A stretch of DNA of 33,014 nt from Comamonadaceae bacterium (GTDB taxonomy: Bacteria > Pseudomonadota > Gammaproteobacteria > Burkholderiales > Burkholderiaceae_C), in the NCBI GenBank assembly GCA_947476015.1, contig CANJOS010000017.1, positions 1 through 33,014 of the forward strand, written 5' to 3'. The translations under genes and the position numbers were made by a program. This document shows, one piece after another, positions 1 through 8,527 of the stretch. Under the pieces are notes generated by a model. The model made no database searches. It saw only the letters and a program-made list of their open reading frames with translations, and was not told the DNA's origin. Position 1 is the stretch's first letter. Each line of letters starts with the position of its first letter.

Positions 1-378
1 GCGCAAGTGAAAACACAACGCGATGTGCAAAAAAATATTCTGCTGCAAAGCTTCCCTCAAACTTTTGCCAACGTTCCCATCATTGACGCGAGCTTGCAAA
101 TGCGCAAAGCAGTCGACCAATTGCAACGCAATGCGGGTGCACTGTCGTCGCGCGATTTGGAATCGGTATTACAGGCTGTCGGGTCGGCTTTGCCTGCGGG
201 ACAAAACCTCTCCCATGTGGACTACCAAATGCAGGCGAATGGCGAAACCCGTCTGCAAGGATTGCAACTCACTTCCGCACAGGCTCAGTCATTCAAACAA
301 GCTTTGAGTGCCCAAGGCTTAGACGCACAACTGAGCAGTGCCACGTGGCGCATCGTCAGCACGAAGGAGGGCCTGTGA
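1..378 (+). CDS. gspL: Type II secretion system protein GspL, C-terminal part (partial)
   Basis: The reading frame is open at the first base of the window, so this is the 3' end of a longer gene; about 125 codons are visible. GspL is an inner-membrane protein of the type II secretion assembly platform. It ties the cytoplasmic ATPase GspE to the membrane and pairs with GspM. What is visible resembles the periplasmic C-terminal ferredoxin-like domain, with Gln-rich, alternating hydrophobic stretches and no transmembrane segment. The call rests on this domain and on position: gspM, gspN, gspD, gspE and gspF follow directly. Its TGA overlaps the GTG start of gspM. The sequence alone is weakly conserved, so the context carries much of the weight. 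Confidence 0.85.
   Translation, partial: AQVKTQRDVQKNILLQSFPQTFANVPIIDASLQMRKAVDQLQRNAGALSSRDLESVLQAVGSALPAGQNLSHVDYQMQANGETRLQGLQLTSAQAQSFKQALSAQGLDAQLSSATWRIVSTKEGL
363..370 (+). promoter_or_regulatory. Ribosome binding site deciding the gspM start
   Basis: The sequence GAAGGAGG lies inside the end of gspL and ends 4 bases before the GTG at 375. It is a near-perfect Shine-Dalgarno sequence. It selects GTG 375 over the in-frame GTG at 345, which would give ten extra residues. Confidence 0.75.
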
Positions 379-869
379 ATTTCAGCCTTTCTCACCTGTT
401 AAAAGCTTTGCCTGAAAAAGACAGGCAGCGTGCGGTTGCTGTGTTGCTCATTTTGTTGGCCGTTAGTTTGTGGACTTGGAACCTTGCCCCTGCTTTGAAA
501 ACTTGGCGCGAAGTGCCACCGCAATTGATGCAACTTGAATTGCAAACGCAAGGGCTCAAAGCCATGCAAGTGCAAGCGCAGGTTTTGCAAAAATCTCCCC
601 GCATGACGAGTGCAGACGCGGCCGTGGCATTGCAGCGAAATGCAACAGAAATTTTAGGCAGTGCAGGTCGTCTGCAGATGGATGGTGCGCGTGCCACACT
701 CACGTTGCAAGGTGTGACCCCCGATGCCTTGGCCCAATTTTTGGGATCAGCCCGAACCCAAGCACAAGCCCTGCCCGTGGAAGCCCACCTGCAAAAATTT
801 TCGAGTGCAGCACCCAAGGCCAATGAACTTTGGCGTGGCACCTTGATTTTCAACTTGCCAGGCGGATGA
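375..869 (+). CDS. gspM: Type II secretion system protein GspM
   Basis: This encodes a 164-residue bitopic inner-membrane protein, the usual size for GspM. One membrane segment lies near residues 20-40 (Val/Leu-rich, ending before LAPALKTW), after a short charged cytoplasmic tail. The rest is a periplasmic domain. GspM partners GspL in the inner-membrane platform that couples GspE ATP hydrolysis to pseudopilus assembly. The GTG start overlaps the gspL stop as GTGA and has a strong Shine-Dalgarno sequence, so translation is probably coupled. Its stop overlaps the start region of gspN. GspM proteins diverge in sequence; the topology, size and place between gspL and gspN support the call. Confidence 0.9.
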   Translation: MNFSLSHLLKALPEKDRQRAVAVLLILLAVSLWTWNLAPALKTWREVPPQLMQLELQTQGLKAMQVQAQVLQKSPRMTSADAAVALQRNATEILGSAGRLQMDGARATLTLQGVTPDALAQFLGSARTQAQALPVEAHLQKFSSAAPKANELWRGTLIFNLPGG

Positions 870-871
870 CC

Positions 872-1720
872 ATGGCATTCAAGCGCAGCATCTCAAACAC
901 ACCCGCTTGGACCTGGGCCTTTTTCGGGGCTTTCGTCGGTGCTTGCTTGTCGGTGTTGGTGCACTTGCCTGCTGCGTGGATGGCCAGTGGGGTGTCTCTT
1001 GCATCGCAGGGACAAGTGCAGTTGCAAGAAGCGCAAGGGTCTGTTTGGCAGGGTCACGCCAAATTGGTTTTCACAGGGGGTGAAGGGAGCCGAGATGCCA
1101 TGGCTTTGCCAGGACGCATTCACTGGCAATTGGGCGTCTCTGCGTCTGCCAACCTTTGGCCCCAACTTCAACTGCAACTTCTCGCGGCTTGTTGCATGAC
1201 GCAAGCAGCCACTGCCAAACTCAGCTATCAGCCAAGCTCTAGCGACCCTTTGCAAAGCAATGGCTCATCTTGGCGTCTGCAAGTGGCCGATCACGAGTCT
1301 CAATGGCCTGCGCATTTGCTGAGTGGTTTAGGGGCACCTTGGAACACCCTGCAACCGGAAGGTGTTTTGAAACTGCAGACTCAGCAAATGCTGCTGAGCT
1401 TTCAGAATCAACAAACTTGGCTTCAAGGTGGGATCACCTTGACAGCGCAAAACATGTCTTCCAAACTGAGTACTTTGCAGCCCATGGGTACCTACCAAGT
1501 GAGTTTGGGTGGCAGTGCCATACCCAGCAACAGGCCCAGCTTGACGCTGTCCACTCAGTCGGGCAGTTTGCTGCTGAGTGGTCAGGGCCAGTGGCAGGGC
1601 ACCAGACTTCAATTTCGGGGTGAAGCCTCTACCGTGCCTGAGCACGCAGCCGCTTTGTCAAATTTACTGAACATCATTGGACAGCGCCAAGGGGCGCGCA
1701 GCTTGCTTTCTTTGGGTTGA
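872..1720 (+). CDS. gspN: Type II secretion system protein GspN
   Basis: This encodes about 282 residues with an N-terminal hydrophobic anchor (WTWAFFGAFVGACLSVLVHLP) followed by a Gln/Ser/Leu-rich extracytoplasmic region. That pattern is typical of GspN, an accessory protein of type II systems found in only some bacteria and not essential in several. Two starts are possible. ATG 866 overlaps the gspM stop as ATGA, while ATG 872 has AGGCGG (860-865) at a proper distance and is preferred. The stop at 1718-1720 sits against the gspD start. It lies within a continuous gsp operon. Sequence conservation is low, so the name leans on position and architecture. Confidence 0.82.
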   Translation: MAFKRSISNTPAWTWAFFGAFVGACLSVLVHLPAAWMASGVSLASQGQVQLQEAQGSVWQGHAKLVFTGGEGSRDAMALPGRIHWQLGVSASANLWPQLQLQLLAACCMTQAATAKLSYQPSSSDPLQSNGSSWRLQVADHESQWPAHLLSGLGAPWNTLQPEGVLKLQTQQMLLSFQNQQTWLQGGITLTAQNMSSKLSTLQPMGTYQVSLGGSAIPSNRPSLTLSTQSGSLLLSGQGQWQGTRLQFRGEASTVPEHAAALSNLLNIIGQRQGARSLLSLG

Positions 1721-1725
1721 ACATC

Positions 1726-3828
1726 ATGCTTTCACGCACACACCTCTCCGCCTTGTCATTCGTTTTGGCAATGATGGCAACGCATGTTTTGGCGCAGGCA
1801 CCGAGCGCCTCCAAAACAGCGGCTGGCAAAACATCCAACAAAGCGTCCAGCAAAGTTTCACCAGAACCGGTCACGCTCAACTTCATCAATGCCGACATCG
1901 ATGCAGTGGCCAAAACTTTGGCTACCTTGTCGGGGCACAACGTGGTGGTCGATCCCCGTGTGAAGGGCACCATCACATTAACCAGCAACGTGCCCGTACC
2001 ACCTGCGCAAGCACTGCGCATGTTTGCTGCGCAATTGCGCACGCAAAGTTTTGCGCTGGTGGAATCGGCAGGCTTGTATTTGGTGGTACCGGAAGCAGAG
2101 GCCAAACTCCAAAGTGGTGGCGTGTCGGCGGGTGCAGTGCCTGCCTCCAACGGACAAATTGTGACGCAAATTTTTCAGCTGAACCATGAGAGCGCCAACA
2201 ACCTGGTGCCCATCCTGCGCCCCCTCATCAGCCCCAACAACACCGTCAACGTGAACCCTGGTACCAACGCATTGGTGATCACTGACTACGCCGACAACCT
2301 GCAAAGGTTAGCGCGCATCATTGCAGCCCTTGATGTGGCCAATGCCACAGGCGTTGAAGTGATTCAGCTAAAGCATGCCTTGGCCACCGATGTGGTGCCC
2401 ATGCTGCAACGTTTGATCGAGTCAGGCGCCGCCAGCACAGGCACGCCAGCTGCAGGTCAAACCGATGCCTCTTTCAAAACCACCATCATGGCCGAAGCGC
2501 GAAGCAATTCCTTGGTGATTCGCGCCGCCAATGCAGCGCGCATGGCCTTGGCCCGATCTTTGGTGAGCCAACTCGACAAACCCTCTGACAGCGGCCCCAA
2601 TGCCGCCAGCGGCAACATTCATGTGGTGTATTTGAAAAATGCCGATGCCACCAAATTAGCCGGTACCTTGCGCGCTGCTTTGACGGCCCAAAGCAGTTCA
2701 CCCAGCACCGGCGGCTTGAGCGCCCCTGCTACCACCAGCACCACCAACATGACCAACACGGCAAGCGGTGCAGGTGGCAGTTTCAGTGCACCCAATAATT
2801 CTGCAGCCACAGGGGGACAAATTCAAGCTGACCCTTCAACCAACTCACTCATCATCACAGCACCTGAGCCTCAATACCGCCAACTGCGTGCCGTCATTGA
2901 CAAGCTCGATGCCAGGCGCGCACAAGTGTTTGTCGAAAGCTTGATTGCCGAGGTCAGTGCCGAAAAAGCAGCGGAGTTTGGTGTGCAGTGGCAGAGTTCA
3001 CTGGGCAACAAAGGCGACACCAACATTGGCCTGCTGGGGACCAACTTCAAAGTGGGCGGCGCCAACCTCATTTCATTGGCTGCTCAAGGCGCCAGCGGCA
3101 ACGTAGCCCCCTCCTCGGGTTTGAACTTGGGTGTGGCGCATCAAAACAACGGCACTTATGTGCTGGGTTTCTTGGCACGGTTTTTACAAACCACAGGCGA
3201 TGGCAATGTGTTGTCTACGCCAAACCTGTTAACCCTGGACAACGAAGAAGCCAAAATTGTGATTGGTCAAAACGTGCCCTTCGTCACGGGCCAATACACC
3301 AACAACAATACCAGTGCGGGTGCCGTCAATCCGTTTCAAACCATTGAACGCAAAGACGTGGGACTCACCTTGCGCGTGAAGCCGCAAATCAGCGAAAACG
3401 GCACGGTGAAACTGCAAATTTACCAAGAGGTGAGCCGCCTTGATCCGGCATCGATCAATTCCGCCACAGGCTTGATCACCAACAAGCGCTCCATTGAATC
3501 GAGTGTCTTGGTAGAAGACGGCGCCATTGTGGTCTTGGGTGGTTTGCTGCAAGACGACTACGGCAACAGCCAAGAACGTGTGCCGGGTCTGAGCGATGTG
3601 CCCTTCTTTGGCAATTTATTTCGCGCTGAATCCAGAAGCCGCAAGAAAACCAATCTGATGGTGTTCTTGCGACCCGTGGTGGTTCGTGATGGCGCCGCCA
3701 CTGAAGGCCTGTCGATGGGCCGCTATGAGCAAATGCGCACCGAACAAATTCAAGCGCAACCCGCTGCCAGCACTGGCCTGCCTGCCACAGGCGCACCCGT
3801 GTTGCCTGAAGTTATCCGCAAGCCTTAA
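1726..3828 (+). CDS. gspD: Type II secretion system secretin GspD
   Basis: This encodes the outer-membrane secretin (about 700 residues) that forms the multimeric channel through which folded proteins leave the periplasm. ATG 1726 begins a clear signal peptide with cleavage expected after THVLAQA. In order come the N0 domain (about 45-125), N1 (about 145-210), N2 (about 212-290), N3 (about 294-395) and the beta-barrel secretin domain (about 395-660). The secretin hallmarks VVLGGLLQDD and VPGLSDVPFFGNLFR are present. N3 is split by a Ser/Thr/Gly/Asn-rich insertion of roughly 45 residues. A Pro/Ala-rich tail follows the barrel; a pilotin-binding segment cannot be recognised. It is co-directional with gspN, whose stop lies 5 bases upstream. 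Confidence 0.97.
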   Translation: MLSRTHLSALSFVLAMMATHVLAQAPSASKTAAGKTSNKASSKVSPEPVTLNFINADIDAVAKTLATLSGHNVVVDPRVKGTITLTSNVPVPPAQALRMFAAQLRTQSFALVESAGLYLVVPEAEAKLQSGGVSAGAVPASNGQIVTQIFQLNHESANNLVPILRPLISPNNTVNVNPGTNALVITDYADNLQRLARIIAALDVANATGVEVIQLKHALATDVVPMLQRLIESGAASTGTPAAGQTDASFKTTIMAEARSNSLVIRAANAARMALARSLVSQLDKPSDSGPNAASGNIHVVYLKNADATKLAGTLRAALTAQSSSPSTGGLSAPATTSTTNMTNTASGAGGSFSAPNNSAATGGQIQADPSTNSLIITAPEPQYRQLRAVIDKLDARRAQVFVESLIAEVSAEKAAEFGVQWQSSLGNKGDTNIGLLGTNFKVGGANLISLAAQGASGNVAPSSGLNLGVAHQNNGTYVLGFLARFLQTTGDGNVLSTPNLLTLDNEEAKIVIGQNVPFVTGQYTNNNTSAGAVNPFQTIERKDVGLTLRVKPQISENGTVKLQIYQEVSRLDPASINSATGLITNKRSIESSVLVEDGAIVVLGGLLQDDYGNSQERVPGLSDVPFFGNLFRAESRSRKKTNLMVFLRPVVVRDGAATEGLSMGRYEQMRTEQIQAQPAASTGLPATGAPVLPEVIRKP

Positions 3829-3843
3829 AAAATCAATCCCGGC

Positions 3844-5262
3844 ATGGCCCAACGTTTTTTTCTCCCCTACGCATTTGCACGCAGTCACAATCTGTTGCTG
3901 GAAGACGATGGCACGCGCCTCACCCTGTGGCTGTGTCCTGACAGCGCGCCCCATGCGCTGTCAGAAGTCATGCGCAAATGGGGGCATGACAGCTTTTCAC
4001 TCGACATTGCCCGAGAAGAAACAGGGCTTTTAAAGCAACGCATCAGTCAGGCCTACACCGCGCAATATGGCCCGGGTGAATCGAGTGCCGCCGCCGTGGT
4101 GAGTGAAGTCGAATCGGCAGCCGATTTATCACGCATGATGCAAGAGTTGCCGGCCGTGGAAGACTTGCTCGAAACCAGCGACGATGCCCCCATCATTCGC
4201 ATGCTGAACGCCTTGCTCACACAAGCCGCTCGCGACGGTGCCAGCGACATCCACATTGAACCCTACGAGCGGCACTCCAGCGTGCGCTTTCGAGTCGATG
4301 GCAATTTGCGGGAGGTGGTGCAGCCCAACCGAGCTTTGCATGCAGCCCTCATTTCGCGCTTGAAAATCATGGCCGAACTGGACATCGCGGAGAAACGTTT
4401 ACCGCAAGACGGTCGCATCAGTTTGCGCTTAGGCTCTCGTGCGGTCGATGTGCGCGTGTCCACCCTGCCCAGTGCGCATGGCGAAAGAGCAGTGCTGCGC
4501 TTGCTCGACAAATCTGAAACACGCTTGAGCCTCGCATCGGTCGGCATGCAAGGCGCCACACTGCAACGCTTTCAACAATTGGTCACGCAGCCGCATGGTT
4601 TGATTTTGGTCACAGGGCCCACCGGTTCAGGCAAAACCACCACGCTGTATGCTGCATTGCAAAGTTTAGACGCCGCCGGCAGCAACATCATGACCGTGGA
4701 AGATCCCATTGAATATGAACTGGCAGGTGTGGGTCAAACACAGGTGAATGCCAAAATTGATTTGACCTTTGCCAAAGCTTTGCGCGCCATTCTTCGGCAA
4801 GATCCCGACATCATCATGATTGGTGAAATTCGAGATTTTGAAACAGCGCAAATTGCCATTCAAGCGTCTATGACAGGTCACTTGGTTTTGGCCACCCTGC
4901 ACACCAATGACGCTGCCAGTGCGGTGACGCGTTTAACCGACATGGGCATTGAGCCTTTTCTTTTAAGCTCTTCTTTATTGGGCGTATTGGCACAACGTTT
5001 GGTTCGCAAGTTGTGCAGCCATTGCCAAGGCAGTGGCTGCCAACACTGCGCGCAAACTGGTTATGCAGGCAGAACCGGTATTTTTGAATTGCTCATCACC
5101 GACGATGCGCTGCGCGCACAAATTCACGCCAAGCAATCGGAGGCCACTCTTCGAGAGGCCGCCATCTCAGGCGGCATGATGCTCATGCGGGAAGATGGCG
5201 AGCGTCTGGTGAAATTGGGCGTGACCAAAGCCGAAGAGCTGCTGCGGGTCACACGAGACTGA
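3844..5262 (+). CDS. gspE: Type II secretion system ATPase GspE
   Basis: This encodes a 472-residue cytoplasmic hexameric ATPase that powers pseudopilus assembly. Visible motifs are the N2 domain with SDIHIEP (134-140), the Walker A box GPTGSGKT (258-265, Lys264), the Asp box around TVEDPIEYE (284-292), the Walker B region ending MIGEIRD (325-331, Glu328) and the His box GHLVLATLHTNDA (345-357). A C-terminal zinc site is present as Cys391, Cys394, Cys399 and Cys402. Its C-x2-C-x4-C-x2-C form is much shorter than the classical GspE zinc loop. The protein is near the short end for the family, mostly because of this loop and a compact N-terminal region. It lies 15 bases after gspD and before gspF. 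Confidence 0.97.
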   Translation: MAQRFFLPYAFARSHNLLLEDDGTRLTLWLCPDSAPHALSEVMRKWGHDSFSLDIAREETGLLKQRISQAYTAQYGPGESSAAAVVSEVESAADLSRMMQELPAVEDLLETSDDAPIIRMLNALLTQAARDGASDIHIEPYERHSSVRFRVDGNLREVVQPNRALHAALISRLKIMAELDIAEKRLPQDGRISLRLGSRAVDVRVSTLPSAHGERAVLRLLDKSETRLSLASVGMQGATLQRFQQLVTQPHGLILVTGPTGSGKTTTLYAALQSLDAAGSNIMTVEDPIEYELAGVGQTQVNAKIDLTFAKALRAILRQDPDIIMIGEIRDFETAQIAIQASMTGHLVLATLHTNDAASAVTRLTDMGIEPFLLSSSLLGVLAQRLVRKLCSHCQGSGCQHCAQTGYAGRTGIFELLITDDALRAQIHAKQSEATLREAAISGGMMLMREDGERLVKLGVTKAEELLRVTRD

Positions 5263-5300
5263 CTGCAGGATGTCTGACTCCCAACCCAACGCACACCGCC

Positions 5301-6527
5301 ATGCCCGCCTATTCATTTGAAGCCCTGCAAAGCGATGGCACCTTGCGCAAAGGTGTTGTGGAAGCTGACAACGCCAAAGCGGCGCGCAGCCAATTGCGAG
5401 CGCAATCGATGGTCCCCTTGGCTGTTCAAGTATTGGGCACACAAGGCACCGAAAAGAAAAGCATTTGGCAATACAACATTGGTTCAAGCCGCTGTTTTTC
5501 CCCCAATACTTTGGCTGTATGGACTCGCCAATTGGCCAGCTTGGTCAGCAGTGGGCTGCCGCTGGAGCGCGCGCTCACGGCCTTAAGCGATGAAGCTGAA
5601 TCTGAAAAACAAGCGCATCTGGTGGCCAGTTTGCGTGCTGAAGTGAATGCCGGCTTGGGTTTGGCCAAAGCCATGGCGCAGCATCCCACAGAGTTCTCTG
5701 CGCTTTACACCGCCGTCATCAGCGCGGGCGAGCAAGGCGGCAACTTGGGTCAAGTTTTGAATCAATTGGCCGACGATTTGCAAGATCAGCAAAACCTGAA
5801 AGCGAAATTGTTGAGTGCCTCTTTGTACCCCGCCATCGTGAGCGCCATTGCCCTTTTCATTGTGATTTTCTTGCTCAGCACAGTCGTGCCGCAGGTGGCG
5901 CAAGTGTTTGCAGGCAGCCAAAGAAAGCTGCCGGCCCTCACGGTGGCCATGCTGGCCCTGAGTGATTTTGTGCGTCACCACGGTTGGACCCTCGTGGTGT
6001 TGCTTGTTCTCTCCTGGCTGGGTTTTCGCCAAGCCATGAAGCAACACAGTTTACGGCTGCAATTTGACGCAGCCTTTCTCAACCTGCCCATCATTGGCAG
6101 GTTGGCCACAGGCTACAACACCGCTCGCTTTGCAAGCACCTTGGCCATGCTCACAGGTGCCGGCGTGCCCATTCTGAAAGCCATGCAATCGGCAGCCGAC
6201 ACGCTTTCCAATCAGGCCATGCGAGACGATGTGCTGCAGGCATTGGTCTTGGTGAGAGAAGGTGCACCGTTGGCCATGGCCATGAGCCAGAAAAAACGCT
6301 TCCCGAGTTTGCTTGCCATGTTTGCAAGATTGGGGGAACAAACGGGTCAACTGCCACTCATGCTGCAGCGTGCGGCACAGCAACTGTCTGCCGATGTTCA
6401 ACGCCGTGCGTTGGCTTTGGCCACCATTTTGGAGCCCTTGCTCATTGTGCTCATGGGTGCCGTGGTCATGCTCATCGTGTTGGCGGTGCTCATGCCCATC
6501 ATGGAATTGAACCAGTGGGTGCGTTAA
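5301..6527 (+). CDS. gspF: Type II secretion system inner-membrane protein GspF
   Basis: This encodes the 408-residue polytopic platform protein, the normal length for GspF/PilC. It opens with the family signature MPAYSFEAL. Two homologous cytoplasmic helical domains follow, at about 60-180 and 260-380. Three membrane segments are visible: near 175-195 (YPAIVSAIALFIVIFLLS), near 225-245 (WTLVVLLVLSWLGF) and near 380-400 (LEPLLIVLMGAVVMLIVLAV). The motifs LASLVSSGLPLERAL and STLAMLTGAGVPILKAM are the paired repeats of the family. It closes the visible gsp operon. The 38-base gap to gspE contains no evident promoter or terminator. Confidence 0.97.
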   Translation: MPAYSFEALQSDGTLRKGVVEADNAKAARSQLRAQSMVPLAVQVLGTQGTEKKSIWQYNIGSSRCFSPNTLAVWTRQLASLVSSGLPLERALTALSDEAESEKQAHLVASLRAEVNAGLGLAKAMAQHPTEFSALYTAVISAGEQGGNLGQVLNQLADDLQDQQNLKAKLLSASLYPAIVSAIALFIVIFLLSTVVPQVAQVFAGSQRKLPALTVAMLALSDFVRHHGWTLVVLLVLSWLGFRQAMKQHSLRLQFDAAFLNLPIIGRLATGYNTARFASTLAMLTGAGVPILKAMQSAADTLSNQAMRDDVLQALVLVREGAPLAMAMSQKKRFPSLLAMFARLGEQTGQLPLMLQRAAQQLSADVQRRALALATILEPLLIVLMGAVVMLIVLAVLMPIMELNQWVR

Positions 6528-6573
6528 GCTTTGGCGACATGAACACATCCCTTTGTTGCGTCACGTCTTTCTA

Positions 6574-6579
6574 CAGGAG
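6574..6579 (+). promoter_or_regulatory. Ribosome binding site for the 5'-nucleotidase gene
   Basis: CAGGAG ends 6 bases before ATG 6586. It selects that start over the upstream in-frame ATG at 6553, which has no such site; the ATG at 6581 is out of frame. Confidence 0.65.
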
Positions 6580-6585
6580 CATGCC

Positions 6586-7497
6586 ATGGCAGTCAGCCTA
6601 GACGGTCAGTTGGTGGTGGCCATTTCCTCCCGCGCCCTGTTTGATTTTGAAGAAGAAAATTTAGTCTTCGAACAAAGCGACGACCGCGCCTACATGAAGC
6701 TCCAACTAGAGCGATTGGAAACGCCAGCCAAACCTGGCGTGGCATTTTCTTTGGTCAAAAAACTCTTGGCCTTCAACGATGCGCACACTCAGCGTGTGGA
6801 GGTGGTGATCTTGTCGCGCAACGATCCTGTCTCAGGCATGCGGGTGTTTCGCTCGGCACAACACTATGGCCTGCCCATTCAGCGCGGCAGTTTCACGCGA
6901 GGACAAGCGCCTTGGCGGTATTTGAAGCCTCTCAATGCCAATCTCTTTTTGTCCACACATTTGTCCGACGTGAGGGCCGCCTTGGAGGCCGGTGTGCCCG
7001 CCGCACAGGTTTATCCTCACTCTGCTCATGCCTCCGAGGCGCACCCTCACGAAGTGCGAATTGCCTTTGACGGTGATGCGGTGTTGTTTTCAGATGAGGC
7101 GGAGCGTGTCTTCCAAGCAGAGGGCTTGTCTGCGTTTCAGGCGCATGAACGCGCCAAGGCCGCACAAGCCTTGTCGCCAGGCCCCTTCAAACCCTTGCTG
7201 GCGGCCCTGCACAGATTACAACAAGAGGGAACGCCCGCCATGCGCATTCGAACGGCCTTGGTCACGGCACGCAGTGCGCCTGCTCACGAACGCGCCATTC
7301 GCACGCTCATGCAATGGCACATTGAAGTGGACGAGGCCATGTTTTTGGGCGGTTTGCCCAAAGGGGAATTTTTGAAAGAATTTGAGCCGGATTTTTTCTT
7401 TGACGATCAAACCGGCCACATTGAATCGGCTGCACGGCATGTACCATCAGGCCATGTGGCGAGTGGCATCAGCAACCAAGAAAAGCCCAGCGCTTAA
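6586..7497 (+). CDS. 5'-nucleotidase of the cytosolic NT5C1 type
   Basis: This encodes about 303 residues of the 5'-nucleotidase family otherwise known from the eukaryotic cytosolic IA/IB enzymes, which dephosphorylate nucleoside monophosphates such as AMP. Features matching the family are the N-terminal ISSRALFDFEEEN segment, the RNDPVSGMRVFRSAQHYGLPI region, ITHxxFxRG-like QRGSFTRGQAPWRYL, the FDGDAVLFSDEAE acidic loop (HAD-type Asp-x-Asp), RTALVTARSAPAHERAI and the C-terminal FLGGLPKGEFLKEFEPDFFFDDQ. No signal peptide is visible, so the product should be cytoplasmic. It follows gspF on the same strand with a 58-base gap, but a role in secretion is not suggested. It converges with the transporter gene downstream with only 3 bases between the stops. 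Confidence 0.85.
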   Translation: MAVSLDGQLVVAISSRALFDFEEENLVFEQSDDRAYMKLQLERLETPAKPGVAFSLVKKLLAFNDAHTQRVEVVILSRNDPVSGMRVFRSAQHYGLPIQRGSFTRGQAPWRYLKPLNANLFLSTHLSDVRAALEAGVPAAQVYPHSAHASEAHPHEVRIAFDGDAVLFSDEAERVFQAEGLSAFQAHERAKAAQALSPGPFKPLLAALHRLQQEGTPAMRIRTALVTARSAPAHERAIRTLMQWHIEVDEAMFLGGLPKGEFLKEFEPDFFFDDQTGHIESAARHVPSGHVASGISNQEKPSA

Positions 7498-7500
7498 GTT

Positions 7501-8466
7501 TTAATGTTCTGAACTTGGCGTCACCAAAGGATTTGCATTGCGCCGGCCTTCTCGGCGCGCAATCCAAACCGTGGAGACCAAAATCACAGCAGCACCAGTC
7601 CAAGTCCAGTAGCTTGGCACATCGCCAAACACCAACCAACCCAAAATCGCAGCCCACACCAAGTCTAAAAATCGGAGAGACTGCGTGGCAGAAATATCTG
7701 CCAGCGAGAGTGCTCGCGTCAGGCAGTAATGCCCAGCGCTTCCGAGAAAGCCCGTCGCCATGAAGCCCACCCACTGCCACAGCGTTGGGGCTTGCCAATT
7801 CAACAAAGCAAAAGGCAAGCTGAAAGCGGTCACCGTGATGGACTGCCACATCACAATGGCTCCGGAGGATTCAGTCCGGGTTAAATGCTTGGTGATCAAA
7901 AATGAAGCGGCAAAAACAGGGGCAGACGCCAGCATAACCAGGTGATACCAACCCCCTTTGCCTGACAAGTTGGGCAAGACCACCAACAAAACACCTAAAA
8001 AACCGACGATGGCGGCAAGCCACCGATCTTTTTGCATGGGCTCGCTCAAAAACCAAGCGGCGCCCAGCATGATGAAAATAGGTGTGGTGAAACCAATGGC
8101 AGTCATGTCGGCCAATGGAATTTTAGGAAGAGCAACAAACCAAAACAGCAAGCCCACTGTGTGAACAGCGCCCCGCCAAAATTGGCCCTTCAGGTTTTTG
8201 GGCATGTAGGCCATGAAACCTTGGTGCCAGAGCAAGGGCAACATGATCAACAAACCACAAAAATAGCGCAGGAATTGAACCTCAAAGGGGTCCATTTCCA
8301 TGGCAAAACCCCTCGAGATGACGTTCAGCATGGAGAACATCAGGCCGCCCATGGAAATCCAAACCATGCCGCGCACAGTGGGGGGCAGTCTTTCAAAGCG
8401 CCGCGTTTGTTGCAGGCGAACCAGAGTCAACAGGCGAAGGAGGGAGGGTGGCAAAAATCTAAACAC
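7501..8466 (-). CDS. EamA-type DMT family transporter
   Basis: This encodes a 321-residue membrane protein with about ten hydrophobic segments arranged as two EamA repeats, roughly residues 34-165 and 175-305. That is standard for drug/metabolite transporters of the RhaT/YdcZ/SAM-exporter type. Family-like features are the first-helix start RGMVWISMGGLMFSMLN, FLRYFCGLLIMLPLLW, and the second-repeat motif around SLRFLDLVWAAILGWLVFGD. The substrate cannot be told. The assigned start is GTG 8466; the N-terminal 33 residues before helix 1 are basic and cytoplasmic, as in related proteins. The gene sits directly beyond the htpX terminator, so it probably has its own promoter or depends on readthrough. 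Its stop converges on the 5'-nucleotidase gene. Confidence 0.88.
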   Translation of the reverse strand: MFRFLPPSLLRLLTLVRLQQTRRFERLPPTVRGMVWISMGGLMFSMLNVISRGFAMEMDPFEVQFLRYFCGLLIMLPLLWHQGFMAYMPKNLKGQFWRGAVHTVGLLFWFVALPKIPLADMTAIGFTTPIFIMLGAAWFLSEPMQKDRWLAAIVGFLGVLLVVLPNLSGKGGWYHLVMLASAPVFAASFLITKHLTRTESSGAIVMWQSITVTAFSLPFALLNWQAPTLWQWVGFMATGFLGSAGHYCLTRALSLADISATQSLRFLDLVWAAILGWLVFGDVPSYWTWTGAAVILVSTVWIARREGRRNANPLVTPSSEH

Positions 8467-8480
8467 CCACCGACTATAAA

Positions 8481-8504
8481 GGACGCCCGCGTGTTCGGGC
8501 GTCC
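8481..8504 (-). terminator. Hairpin terminator after htpX
   Basis: A perfect 9-bp stem (GGACGCCCG / CGGGCGTCC) encloses a 6-base loop. Read on the minus strand it is followed by TTTATAG, a weak U-tract. It lies 23 bases beyond the htpX stop, so it most likely ends the htpX transcript before the EamA transporter gene. Confidence 0.65.
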
Positions 8505-8527
8505 CTTGAGTTACGCGCTAGCCAGAA

